Of a DNA stretch of 42,138 nt, positions 9,486 through 18,402 are shown piece by piece; within the stretch, counting starts at the first letter, position 1; every line of letters starts with the position of its first letter. The translations under genes were made by a program, and so were the position numbers. Source of the DNA: Planctomycetota bacterium (GTDB taxonomy: Bacteria > Planctomycetota > JACQVX01); assembly GCA_016209495.1 (NCBI GenBank), contig JACQVX010000088.1:1-42138 (forward strand), read 5' to 3'. Under the pieces are notes generated by a model. The model was not told where the DNA came from, did not search any database, and saw only the letters and a list, made by a program, of their open reading frames with translations.

Positions 9486-10486
9486 GCGCCCCGGGCGGCT
9501 TCTGGGACGGCCGGCGGGTCCTGGTGACCGGGGCCACGGGCCTGCTGGGCTCGTGGCTCGCCCCGGCCCTGGTGGAGCGGGGCGCCGAGGTCGTCGCCCT
9601 GGTGCGGGACTGGGTGCCTCGCTCGCGCTTCTACCTCTCGGGCTCCGACCGTGCCGTAGCCCAGGTCCGGGGCTGCCTGGAGGACCTGCCGCTCCTCGCG
9701 CGCGCCCTGAACGAGTACGAGGTGGAGGCCGTCTTCCACCTGGGGGCGCAGACCATCGTGGGGACCGCCAACCGGTCGCCCCTGTCCACCTTCGAGACCA
9801 ACGTGCGCGGGACCTGGAACCTGCTGGAGGCCTGCCGCACCAGCCCCACCGTGCGCCGGGTGGTGGTGGCCTCCAGCGACAAGGCCTACGGGGCCCACGA
9901 GCGGCTCCCCTACACGGAGGACGCCCCGCTCCTCGGGGCGCACCCCTACGACGTCTCGAAGGCCTGCGCGGACCTCATCGCCAGGGCCTACCACCGGACC
10001 TGGGGCCTCCCGGTGGCCATCACCCGCTGCGGCAATTTCTACGGGGGCGGGGACCTGAACTTCAACCGCCTCGTCCCCGGCACCGCCCGGAGCGCCCTGC
10101 GCGGCGAGCGCCCGCTCATCCGGAGCGACGGGACCTACGTGCGGGACTACATCTACGTGGAGGACGCCGTGGCCGCCTACCTCGGCCTGGCCGAGGCCCT
10201 GGACCGCCCGGAGGTCCAGGGGGAGGCCTTCAACTTCTCCACGGGGGAGCCCCTGGCGGCCCTGGACCTGGCCCGGCGCGTCCTGGCCGCCGCGGGGCGA
10301 GAGGACCTGGAGCCGGTGGTCCTCGACGAGGCCACCGGGGAGATCCACAGCCAGCACCTGGACTCGGCCCGGGCGCGCCGCGTCCTGGGGTGGCAGGCCC
10401 GGCACGGCCTCGCGGCGGGGCTGGCCCGCACCGTGGCCTGGTACCGGGACTACCTGGCCGGGGCGCCAGGGGGACCGCAGAGGTGA
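9482..10486 (+). CDS. CDP-glucose 4,6-dehydratase-like SDR (NDP-sugar dehydratase)
   Basis: [86 protein letters not shown]; possible TTG start overlapping previous stop. Confidence 0.85.
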   Translation: MSAPGGFWDGRRVLVTGATGLLGSWLAPALVERGAEVVALVRDWVPRSRFYLSGSDRAVAQVRGCLEDLPLLARALNEYEVEAVFHLGAQTIVGTANRSPLSTFETNVRGTWNLLEACRTSPTVRRVVVASSDKAYGAHERLPYTEDAPLLGAHPYDVSKACADLIARAYHRTWGLPVAITRCGNFYGGGDLNFNRLVPGTARSALRGERPLIRSDGTYVRDYIYVEDAVAAYLGLAEALDRPEVQGEAFNFSTGEPLAALDLARRVLAAAGREDLEPVVLDEATGEIHSQHLDSARARRVLGWQARHGLAAGLARTVAWYRDYLAGAPGGPQR

Positions 10487-10932
10487 TCGACGGCGTGGCG
10501 GTCCACCCCCTCCGGCGCATCCCCGACGAGCGGGGGGCCGTCCTCCACATGCTGCGCGCCGACGACCCGCACTTCGAGGGCTTCGGGGAGATCTACTTCA
10601 GCGCGGTCTTCCCCGGCGTGGTGAAGGCCTGGCACTGGCACGAGCGCATGGCCCTCAACTACGCGGTCCCCGTGGGCCGCATCAAGCTCGTCCTCTACGA
10701 CGACCGGGAGGGTTCCCCCACCCGGGGCGAGGTGCAGGAGGTCTTCCTGGGAGACCTGCACTACGCCCTGGTCCACGTCCCCCCCCGGGTCTGGAACGGC
10801 TTCAAGGGCTGCGGGACCGAGCCCGCCCTGGTGGCCAACTGCGCCAGTTGCCCCCACGACCCGGGGGAGATCCGCCGCCGGGACCCCCGCGACCCGGCCT
10901 TCCCCTACGACTGGGGCCTGCGACATTCATGA
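10483..10932 (+). CDS. dTDP-4-dehydrorhamnose 3,5-epimerase-like (RmlC-family) protein
   Basis: [65 protein letters not shown] start overlapping TGA. Confidence 0.8.
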   Translation: MIDGVAVHPLRRIPDERGAVLHMLRADDPHFEGFGEIYFSAVFPGVVKAWHWHERMALNYAVPVGRIKLVLYDDREGSPTRGEVQEVFLGDLHYALVHVPPRVWNGFKGCGTEPALVANCASCPHDPGEIRRRDPRDPAFPYDWGLRHS

Positions 10933-11819
10933 GGGTCTTCGTCGTGGGCGCCTCGGGCCTCGTGGGGGGCCGCTGCCTGCGGTCCCTGGCCGCCGCGGGC
11001 CACGAGGTCGGGGGCACCTGCCACGCGAGGCCGGGGTCCGGCCTCGTCCCCCTGGAACTCGCGGACGCGGCCGCGGTGCGCCGGGCCGTGCGGGAAGCCA
11101 GGCCGGAGGTGGTCCTCCTGGCCGCGGCCATGACCCAGGTGGACCGCTGCGAGGACGAACCCGGACGCGCCCGCGCCCTCAACGTGGAGGGGCCGCGCGC
11201 CGTGGCGCAGACCTGCGCGGAGGTGGGCGCGCGCCTCGTCTACTTCTCCACCGAGTACGTCTTCGACGGCCTGTCGGGTCCCTACGGCGAGCACGCGACC
11301 CCGCGCCCCCTCTGCGTCTACGGGCGGACCAAGCTGGAGGGGGAGGAGGCCGTGCGGGAGGCCCTCCCCGGGGCCCACCTCATCGCCCGCACCACCGTGG
11401 TCTACGGCTGGGACCCGGAGGGGATGAACTTCGCCATGCAGCTCCTGCGCCGCCTCGGGGAGGGGCTCCCCATGCAGGTCCCGTCGGACCAGGTCAGCAC
11501 CCCGACCTACGCGGACGACCTGGGGGAGGTGGTGCGCTCGCTCATCGAGCGCGGCTCCACCGGGACCTACCACACCGTGGGGCCCGACCGCCTGGACCGG
11601 GCGAGCTTCGCCCGGCGGCTGGCCCGGGGGCTGGCGCTGGACCCGGACCTGGTGCGCCCGGTCGCCACGGCGGTCCTGGCCCAGCGGGCCCGCCGCCCCC
11701 TGGCGGCCGGCCTCATTACGGAGCGGCTCGGCGCGGAGCTGGGGCCCGGCGTCATGGACCGCCTGCGTGGCGTGGACGAGGCGGCGGCGCACATGGGCCC
11801 CCTGGCGTGTACGGCGTGA
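10929..11819 (+). CDS. dTDP-4-dehydrorhamnose reductase-like (RmlD-family) SDR
   Basis: [76 protein letters not shown]. Confidence 0.85.
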   Translation: MRVFVVGASGLVGGRCLRSLAAAGHEVGGTCHARPGSGLVPLELADAAAVRRAVREARPEVVLLAAAMTQVDRCEDEPGRARALNVEGPRAVAQTCAEVGARLVYFSTEYVFDGLSGPYGEHATPRPLCVYGRTKLEGEEAVREALPGAHLIARTTVVYGWDPEGMNFAMQLLRRLGEGLPMQVPSDQVSTPTYADDLGEVVRSLIERGSTGTYHTVGPDRLDRASFARRLARGLALDPDLVRPVATAVLAQRARRPLAAGLITERLGAELGPGVMDRLRGVDEAAAHMGPLACTA

Positions 11820-13138
11820 CCGGGCACGACGAAGAGGCCCTGCGCGCGCAGATCCGGGAGGCGGTCGCCCGGATCGGCCGGCTGCGCGAGCGCGAGGCAC
11901 GCTTCGTCCCGGGGGAGACCCAGGTCCACTACGCCGGCCGCGTCTTCGACGAGCGGGAGTTGCAGGCGGCGGTGGACGCCGCCGTGGACGGCTGGCTCAC
12001 CCTGGGGCGCCACTCGGTGGCCTTCGAGCGCGCCTTCGCCCGGGCCATGGGCCGGAGGCGGGCCCTCCTGGCCAACAGCGGCTCCAGCGCGAACCTCCTC
12101 GCCACCGGCGCCCTCTGCTCCGCATCGCTGGAACGCCCCCTGGTCCCCGGGGACGAGGTCATCACGCCGGCCCTCACCTTCCCGACCACCCTCAACCCCA
12201 TCTTGCAGTACGGCCTGATCCCGGTCTTCGTGGACGTGGAGCCCGGCACCCTCAACCTGGACGCGCACCTCCTGGAGGGGGCCCTCTCCGTCCGCACCCG
12301 GGCGGTGGCCCTCCCCCACACCCTGGGCAACACCGCCGACCTGGACGTGGTGACGGCCTTCTGCCAGGCCCACGGCCTGCGCCTCCTGGAGGATTGCTGC
12401 GACGCCCTGGGGACCACGTGGGGGGGGCGCGCCGTGGGGACCTTCGGGGACGTGGCCACCACCTCCTTCTACGCCGCTCACCACATGACCACGGGCGAGG
12501 GGGGGATGGTCTACACGGACGACGCCCAGGTCTTCCGGGCGGCCCAGTCCCTGCGGGACTGGGGCCGGGACTGCTGGTGCGAGCCCGGGGTGTCCAACAC
12601 CTGCGGCAAGCGCTTCGACTGGGAGCTGGGCGGGCTCCCCCGAGGCTACGACCACAAGTACATCTACAGCCACATCGGCTACAACCTGAAGCCCCTGGAC
12701 ATCGCGGGGGCCGTGGGCCTGGTGCAGCTCGAGAAGCTCCCGCGCTTCCACGCCGAGCGCCGGGCGAACTTCGGGCGCCTGCGCGAGGCCCTGGCGCCGC
12801 ATGCCTCCTGGCTGGAGCCCGCCCGGAGCCTGAGCCGGGCCGACCCCTCCTGGTTCTCGTTCCCCGTCACGGTGCGGGAGGAGGCCCCCTTCGGCCGCGC
12901 CGAGCTGGTGGGCTTCCTGGAGGCGCGACGCATCGAGACCCGTTCCGTCTTCAGCGGCAACATCCTCCGCCACCCCGCCTACCGCGCCATTCCCCACCGG
13001 GTGGTGGGCGAGCTGCGGGAGACCGACCGGGTCATGGAGCGCACCTTCTTCGTCGGGGTCTATCCCGGCCTCACCCCGGCCATGCTGGACCACATGGTGG
13101 CCTCCTTCCGGGCCTTCCTCGACCGCCGGCCGCGGTAG
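11807..13138 (+). CDS. rfbH: CDP-4-keto-6-deoxy-D-glucose 3-dehydratase (E1), PMP/[2Fe-2S]-dependent
   Basis: DegT/StrS fold; SFYAAHHMTTGEGGMV with His in place of PLP-lysine; Cys spacing C-X57-C-X1-C-X7-C (EDCC...RDCWCEPGVSNTCGKRF); GTG start. Confidence 0.92.
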   Translation: MYGVTGHDEEALRAQIREAVARIGRLREREARFVPGETQVHYAGRVFDERELQAAVDAAVDGWLTLGRHSVAFERAFARAMGRRRALLANSGSSANLLATGALCSASLERPLVPGDEVITPALTFPTTLNPILQYGLIPVFVDVEPGTLNLDAHLLEGALSVRTRAVALPHTLGNTADLDVVTAFCQAHGLRLLEDCCDALGTTWGGRAVGTFGDVATTSFYAAHHMTTGEGGMVYTDDAQVFRAAQSLRDWGRDCWCEPGVSNTCGKRFDWELGGLPRGYDHKYIYSHIGYNLKPLDIAGAVGLVQLEKLPRFHAERRANFGRLREALAPHASWLEPARSLSRADPSWFSFPVTVREEAPFGRAELVGFLEARRIETRSVFSGNILRHPAYRAIPHRVVGELRETDRVMERTFFVGVYPGLTPAMLDHMVASFRAFLDRRPR

Positions 13139-13143
13139 GGTCC

Positions 13144-14073
13144 ATGCCCCGCGTCTCGGTCTGCTTCACCAACTACAACTACGCCCGCTGGTGCGGCGAG
13201 GCCGTGGCGTCCATCCTGGCCCAGCCCATGGGCGACCTGGAGGTCATCGTCGTGGAGAACGCCTCCACCGACGGGAGCATCGAGGTCCTGCGGCGCATAG
13301 AGGCCGGGGACCGCCGGGTGCGGGTCGTGGCCCTGGAAGCCAACGTGGGGGCCTCCGGTGGCTGGCAGGCGGGGCTCGAGTGCGCGACGGGCGAATACGT
13401 CTGCTTCCTCTCCACCGACGACCTCTGGCCCGACTGCTTCCTGGAGGAGACGGTCCGCCTCCTGGACCTCCGACGCGACCTCCCCCTGGCCTACGGCCGG
13501 GTCGAGGTCTTCGGGGGCGACCCCGCCGCGTGCGCGGAGCACGCGCGGGTCTTCACCCCGGGCCCCCTGGAGGGGGTGGCCTTCCTGGACCGGCTCCTCG
13601 TGCGCAACTTCGTCCCCCAGGGCACCACGCTCTTGCGCCGGGAGGCGGTCCTACGGGCCGGGGGCTTCGACCCCGCCATCCAGGTGACCATGGACTACGA
13701 CCTCCTCCTCCGGGTCGCCCTCCAGGGCCCCGGGGGCTGGATCGACCGGGTCCTGGCGCGCTACCGCTGGCACGGCGACAACGTCTCCGCACCCCTGGGC
13801 GAGGCCTACCTGCGCACCACGGCGGACAGGCTCCGCAGCCTGACGACTCTGCTGACGAGCCATGCGGGCGAGCTGGAGGCCCTGGGGCGCATCGCGCGCG
13901 TGCGCGCCGAGCGGCGCCGCTCCCTGGAGGCCCTGGGGAAGGCCCACTACCGCCGGGGCGAATACCCGGAGGCCCGCCGCCACCTGGGGGGACTCCTGGC
14001 CGAGTCGCCGCTCCGCCCCGGGGCGGCCTTCCGCTACCTCAAGTCCTGGCTCCGACCCATGGTGGGCGCTTGA
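13144..14073 (+). CDS. Glycosyltransferase family 2 (group B paralog)
   Basis: MPRVSVCFTNYNYARWCGEAVASILAQPMGDLEVIVVENASTDGSIEVLRR, FLSTDDLWPD, YRWHGDNVSAP. Confidence 0.88.
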   Translation: MPRVSVCFTNYNYARWCGEAVASILAQPMGDLEVIVVENASTDGSIEVLRRIEAGDRRVRVVALEANVGASGGWQAGLECATGEYVCFLSTDDLWPDCFLEETVRLLDLRRDLPLAYGRVEVFGGDPAACAEHARVFTPGPLEGVAFLDRLLVRNFVPQGTTLLRREAVLRAGGFDPAIQVTMDYDLLLRVALQGPGGWIDRVLARYRWHGDNVSAPLGEAYLRTTADRLRSLTTLLTSHAGELEALGRIARVRAERRRSLEALGKAHYRRGEYPEARRHLGGLLAESPLRPGAAFRYLKSWLRPMVGA

Positions 14074-16109
14074 GGGCCGCGCCGCCGCCTGGACGCCCCT
14101 CGGCCGCGGGGTCTCCGGACCTGGAGGATGTCTTCGAGGAGCTGGACCGGGTGCACCTCTGGGTCGGCCCGCGGCACCTGGAGGAGCCCCTGAGGGTCTT
14201 CCGGGGGGTGCGCCCCCTGGGGATGGACGCCGCACGGGCCCGGGCCCTGGCGCGGCGCCTGGCGGATGTGGCCCCGGCGGGCCTGGAGGTCCTGGACCTC
14301 ACGGGGGCCCGGGCCCTGTCCCTGTTCGCCCCGGGCCACCGAGTCCGCCACGCGGACCGGGTCCCCGAGGAGGGGGCCTGGGACGTGGTCATCGTGGACT
14401 CGGCCGATGCGTTGCGCCGGGCCCTGGGCCGTGCCCGGTTGCGCGTGGTGGCGCGCGCCGCGGACCCGGACGAGGGCCCGCGGGACGGAGCCGCCGGGGC
14501 CGAGGCCGCCGAGCTGGAGGCGATCCTGGCCAGGGAGGGCCTGGCCCGGCGAGTCTACCTGGACCCGGCCCCGGGGCTGCGCTCGCTCCTGGAGGCCGCG
14601 CCGGAGGCGCCCTGGGGCCGCCGCCGCCGCCGGGCGAGGCGGGCGGCCCTGGCCGCCTGGGCCGCCTGGCGCGGCGACGCCCCGCCCGGCGAGGCCCTGG
14701 TGGTGGCGGACCTGGCCCCCGCCCCCCCGCCGGTGGAGCCGCGGGCCGGCCCCTGCCTCGTGAGCGCCCACGCCCCGCCGGCCCCGGGGCTCGCCTCCGT
14801 CGTGGTGCCGATCTACAACAACCTGCCCCTCACCCGCCGCTGCCTGGCCGCCCTCCTCGCCGCCACCGACCGACCCTTCGAGGTGGTGGTCGTGGACAAC
14901 GGCTCCTGCGACGGGACCGCGGCCTTCCTCGACGCCACGGCGGGGCTCACGGTGGTCCGCCATGCGGAGAACCGGGGCTTCGCCGCGGCCTGCAACGCGG
15001 GGGCGCGGGCCGCGCGTGGGGAGTGGCTGGTCCTGCTCAACAACGACACGGAGCCCCGGCAGGGGTGGCTCCGTCCCCTGGTCGCGGCCCTGGAGGCCGG
15101 GGCCGGCGCGGCGGGGTCGCTCCTGGTCTACGGAGACGGGGGCGTGCAGCACGCGGGGCTGGGGATCACCCCCGGCGGCGACCCCTTCCACCCCTATGGC
15201 CGCAGACCCCTGGTGGAGTGCCCCGGCCGGGTCGCCCGCGCCGTGCAGGCGGTCACGGGGGCCTGCCTCGCCACCCCGCGGGCCCTCTACCTCCAGGAGG
15301 GGGGCCTCGACGAGGGCTATCGCAACGGATTCGAGGACCTGGACTACTGCCTCCGCCTCGGCCGCTCCGGTCACCGGGTGGTCTACGAGCCCGCCAGCGT
15401 GGTCCTCCACCACGAGGGGGCCACCCCGGGCCGCCACCGCCGGGATCGCGAGAACGCGGCGCTCTTCCTCGCCCGCTGGGCGGACTCCGCATCGCCGGAC
15501 GCCTCGCTCCGCCTGGTGCGGGACCTGGCGACCGCGGCCCTCGCCCCCGGCGTCGTGCCCGCCGGCGAGCGGCGGAGTCGGGCCCTCATCGCCCGGGGCG
15601 AGGCCCCGCGCGGGCTGGAGGAGGCCCTCCGCGCGCTCCGGGCCCAGGCCGCCCCGGCGCCCGTCACGGCCCTGGACGTGGTGGTCACGGACCGCCTGGC
15701 CCCCGGGCCCGCCCCCGGCCCCGTGGCGGAGGGGGCGGCCCTCCTGGGCCACTCCGCCGGCCTGGGCTGGGCCGCCCTGGTGAACCACGCCGCGGCCCTG
15801 GTCCCCCCGTCCTGGCTCGCGATCCACGTGGGGAGGCCCGCGCCCCACGGGGACGCCCTCGACAGGGCCGCGGGGGAGTCGGACCCCGCCGCCGCGGGCC
15901 TGATCTACCTGGCTGCCGGGCCCGTGGACCGCTGGCGCGCCCGGCGGGAGGCCAAGCGGTCCGGGACCGTGAGCCCCGCGCGCGGCTCCGCGGTCCTGGT
16001 CCGCGCCGAGGGGGCCGCCGCGCCCCTGGGGCCGATCCTCCACCGCCTGGGGGACGGTCCCGCCCCGGACGCCCTGAGGCCACGCAAGGGCCGTATCGTG
16101 GTCGTCTGA
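14070..16109 (+). CDS. Multi-domain GT2 glycosyltransferase with unassigned N- and C-terminal regions
   Basis: GT2 core LASVVVPIYNNLPLTRRCLAALLAATDRPFEVVVVDNGSCDGT, ENRGFAAACNAGARAARGEWLVLLNNDTEP, GYRNGFEDLDYCLRL; N-terminal start uncertain (TTG 14070?). Confidence 0.75.
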   Translation: MRAAPPPGRPSAAGSPDLEDVFEELDRVHLWVGPRHLEEPLRVFRGVRPLGMDAARARALARRLADVAPAGLEVLDLTGARALSLFAPGHRVRHADRVPEEGAWDVVIVDSADALRRALGRARLRVVARAADPDEGPRDGAAGAEAAELEAILAREGLARRVYLDPAPGLRSLLEAAPEAPWGRRRRRARRAALAAWAAWRGDAPPGEALVVADLAPAPPPVEPRAGPCLVSAHAPPAPGLASVVVPIYNNLPLTRRCLAALLAATDRPFEVVVVDNGSCDGTAAFLDATAGLTVVRHAENRGFAAACNAGARAARGEWLVLLNNDTEPRQGWLRPLVAALEAGAGAAGSLLVYGDGGVQHAGLGITPGGDPFHPYGRRPLVECPGRVARAVQAVTGACLATPRALYLQEGGLDEGYRNGFEDLDYCLRLGRSGHRVVYEPASVVLHHEGATPGRHRRDRENAALFLARWADSASPDASLRLVRDLATAALAPGVVPAGERRSRALIARGEAPRGLEEALRALRAQAAPAPVTALDVVVTDRLAPGPAPGPVAEGAALLGHSAGLGWAALVNHAAALVPPSWLAIHVGRPAPHGDALDRAAGESDPAAAGLIYLAAGPVDRWRARREAKRSGTVSPARGSAVLVRAEGAAAPLGPILHRLGDGPAPDALRPRKGRIVVV

Positions 16110-16116
16110 GGGCCTG

Positions 16117-17409
16117 GTGCGCGCCTGGTCCGGACCCGTGCTGGCCGCCCTGGGGCTTGTCGGTTGGGCCTGGACCCTGCGCGCCGCCCTCGGCCGCCTG
16201 GAGGCCCGCGGCCGCGCGGGGCTCGTCCTGGCGGACCTGGGGGTCTTCGGCTCGGGGCTCCTCCTCCTTCCGCTGGCGGGCCATTCCCTGCGCGTCGAGA
16301 AGTTCCTGGCCCTCCTCGCCCTCACCCTGGCCCTGCACCTGGCCCTCCTGGGCGGGCGAACCGGCCGGGCCCTGCGTGTCCTGGCCCGTCGGCTGGACCG
16401 AGGCGCCGTCCGGCCCGCGGTCCTGGCCTGGCTGGGGGTGGCCATCCCCCTGGGGCTCGTGGAGGGTCTGGCCTGGTGCCTCACCGAGGCGGGGGTCATG
16501 CCCTACCACAGGGGCATCGTCACCGTCTTCGGCCCCGACACCGATGACGACTGGCGGGCCTACCACGTGGTGGCGGACCTCGCGCGGCGGCCAGACCCGA
16601 TCCTGTTCTGGAGGCCCGTCCCGGGCGGCCCCTACAACCGATTCGGCCTGCGCGGACCGGAGCCCGTCCTGCCCCGGCCGGAGGCGACATTCCGCGTCCT
16701 GGCCCTGGGGGACTCCAACACGGAGGGGTCTCTGGAGGCGTGCTGGCCCGAGCGGCTCCAGGAGGTGCTCGCGGGCCGCGCCGGACGCCGCCCGGAAGTC
16801 CTGAACGGCGGGGTGGCGGGCTACAGCTCCTTCCAGGGCCTGCGCCGCCTCGAGGAGTGCCTGGGGCTGGAGCCGAGCCTCGTCCTGTTCTCCTTCGGCT
16901 GGAACGACGCGGCCCTCACCGCGGGCCCGCCGGACAGCCGCTACCGGGTCCCCCCGCCGTTCCTGGTGGGCGTGGAGCGGGTCCTCCTGCGATTCCGGGC
17001 CTACCTGTGCCTGAAGGCCACGGCGCGGGACCTGTCCCCGGGGTCGCCGGCGCCCGCAGCCCCCCAGCGCCCGCGGGTCGGCCTCCAGGAGTATCGCGAC
17101 AACCTGGCGGCGGCGGTCGAGCGTGGCCGCGCCAGGGGCGTCCCCGTCGTCCTCCTCACCCGACCCCACCGGGACCCGCCCGAGGCCCTCCGCGCCGGTG
17201 GCGGGTTCCGGGGTCGCGTCCCCGACTACAACGACGGACTGCGCGCGCTGGCCCGGGAGCGCGGCATCCCCGTGGTGGACGTCCAGGCGGCCTTGCAGGC
17301 CGGACCGCCGGAGGCCTTCGCGGATGAGTGCCACTACAGCACCGAGGGCGCCCGGCGCGCCGCCACGTTCCTGGCCATGCGCCTGCGGGAACTGGGCCTG
17401 GTGCCCTGA
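16117..17409 (+). CDS. Membrane-anchored SGNH/GDSL hydrolase-like protein
   Basis: Several N-terminal hydrophobic segments; FRVLALGDSNTEGSLE, LVLFSFGWNDAAL, DECHYSTEGARRAA. Confidence 0.78.
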   Translation: MRAWSGPVLAALGLVGWAWTLRAALGRLEARGRAGLVLADLGVFGSGLLLLPLAGHSLRVEKFLALLALTLALHLALLGGRTGRALRVLARRLDRGAVRPAVLAWLGVAIPLGLVEGLAWCLTEAGVMPYHRGIVTVFGPDTDDDWRAYHVVADLARRPDPILFWRPVPGGPYNRFGLRGPEPVLPRPEATFRVLALGDSNTEGSLEACWPERLQEVLAGRAGRRPEVLNGGVAGYSSFQGLRRLEECLGLEPSLVLFSFGWNDAALTAGPPDSRYRVPPPFLVGVERVLLRFRAYLCLKATARDLSPGSPAPAAPQRPRVGLQEYRDNLAAAVERGRARGVPVVLLTRPHRDPPEALRAGGGFRGRVPDYNDGLRALARERGIPVVDVQAALQAGPPEAFADECHYSTEGARRAATFLAMRLRELGLVP

Positions 17410-17411
17410 GC

Positions 17412-17439
17412 TTGAAAAGCCGCACGGGGCCGTTATCTT
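17412..17439 (+). promoter_or_regulatory. Candidate promoter TTGAAA-N16-TATCTT just upstream of ATG 17449
   Basis: Boxes at 17412-17417 and 17434-17439 in one of the few intergenic gaps. Confidence 0.4.
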
Positions 17440-17448
17440 TCGTCCACC

Positions 17449-18402
17449 ATGCCGCGCGTCAGCGCCTGCTTCACCCACTACAACTACGCGGGCTACTGCG
17501 CCGAGGCGGTGGGGAGCATCCTCTCCCAGACCCTGGCCGACCTGGAGGTGGTCCTGGTGGAGAACGGCTCCACCGACGGGAGCCTCGAGGTCCTGCGCCG
17601 CTTCGAGGCGGACCCGCGGGTGCGCCTGGTCCCCCTGGCGCGGAACGTGGGTCCCGCGGCCGGCTGGCAGCACGCCCTGGAGCGGGCCACGGGCGACTAC
17701 GTGGCCTTCCTCTCCACCGACGATGCATGGCCGCCCGACTTCCTGGCCCGGGCCGCCTCCTTCCTGGACGGCCACCCGGATTTCCCCATGGTCTACGGGC
17801 GGGTGGAGGTCTTCGGTGGCCCTCCGGAGGCCTGCGCGGCCCACGCCCGCGCCTTCCAGCCCCCCCCCGCCGGCCACCTCCCCTATCTGGACCGGCTCCT
17901 GGAGGGGAACTTCGTCCCCCAGGCGGCCACGCTCGTCCGGAGGCGGCTTGCGGTGGAGGTGGGGGGATACGACCCCGCCATCCACGTCAACATGGACTAC
18001 GACCTCGGCCTGCGGCTGGCCCTCCGGGGACCCGCGGGCTACCTGGACCGGGTGGTGGCGCGCTATCGCTGGCACGGCGGCAACGTCTCGGCCCCGACCC
18101 ACGAGGCCTTCCTGCGGGCCACCGCGGACCGGGTCCGGTCCCTGCGCACGCTCCTCGCGGCCCACACGGAGCGGCTCCGCGAGCTAGGCCGCCTGGACCG
18201 CGTCCGGGCGGAATACCACCGCGCCCTGGAGCGACTGGCCCGGGCCCACTACCGGCGCGGAGAGTTCGCGCAGGCCCGCCCCCTGTTCGGCGAGGTCGTG
18301 CGCGCGCGCCCCCTGCGCCTGTCCAACGCCCTGCGCTACCTGAAGAGTTGCCTGCGCTCCCGGGCTTCGGGACATGGGGCGGCCGGGGCACCCGTCTCGT
18401 GA
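17449..18402 (+). CDS. Glycosyltransferase family 2 (group B paralog)
   Basis: MPRVSACFTHYNYAGYCAEAVGSILSQTLADLEVVLVENGSTDGSLEVLRRFEADPRVR, FLSTDDAWPPDF, YRWHGGNVSAPTHEAFLRATADRVRSL. Confidence 0.88.
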   Translation: MPRVSACFTHYNYAGYCAEAVGSILSQTLADLEVVLVENGSTDGSLEVLRRFEADPRVRLVPLARNVGPAAGWQHALERATGDYVAFLSTDDAWPPDFLARAASFLDGHPDFPMVYGRVEVFGGPPEACAAHARAFQPPPAGHLPYLDRLLEGNFVPQAATLVRRRLAVEVGGYDPAIHVNMDYDLGLRLALRGPAGYLDRVVARYRWHGGNVSAPTHEAFLRATADRVRSLRTLLAAHTERLRELGRLDRVRAEYHRALERLARAHYRRGEFAQARPLFGEVVRARPLRLSNALRYLKSCLRSRASGHGAAGAPVS

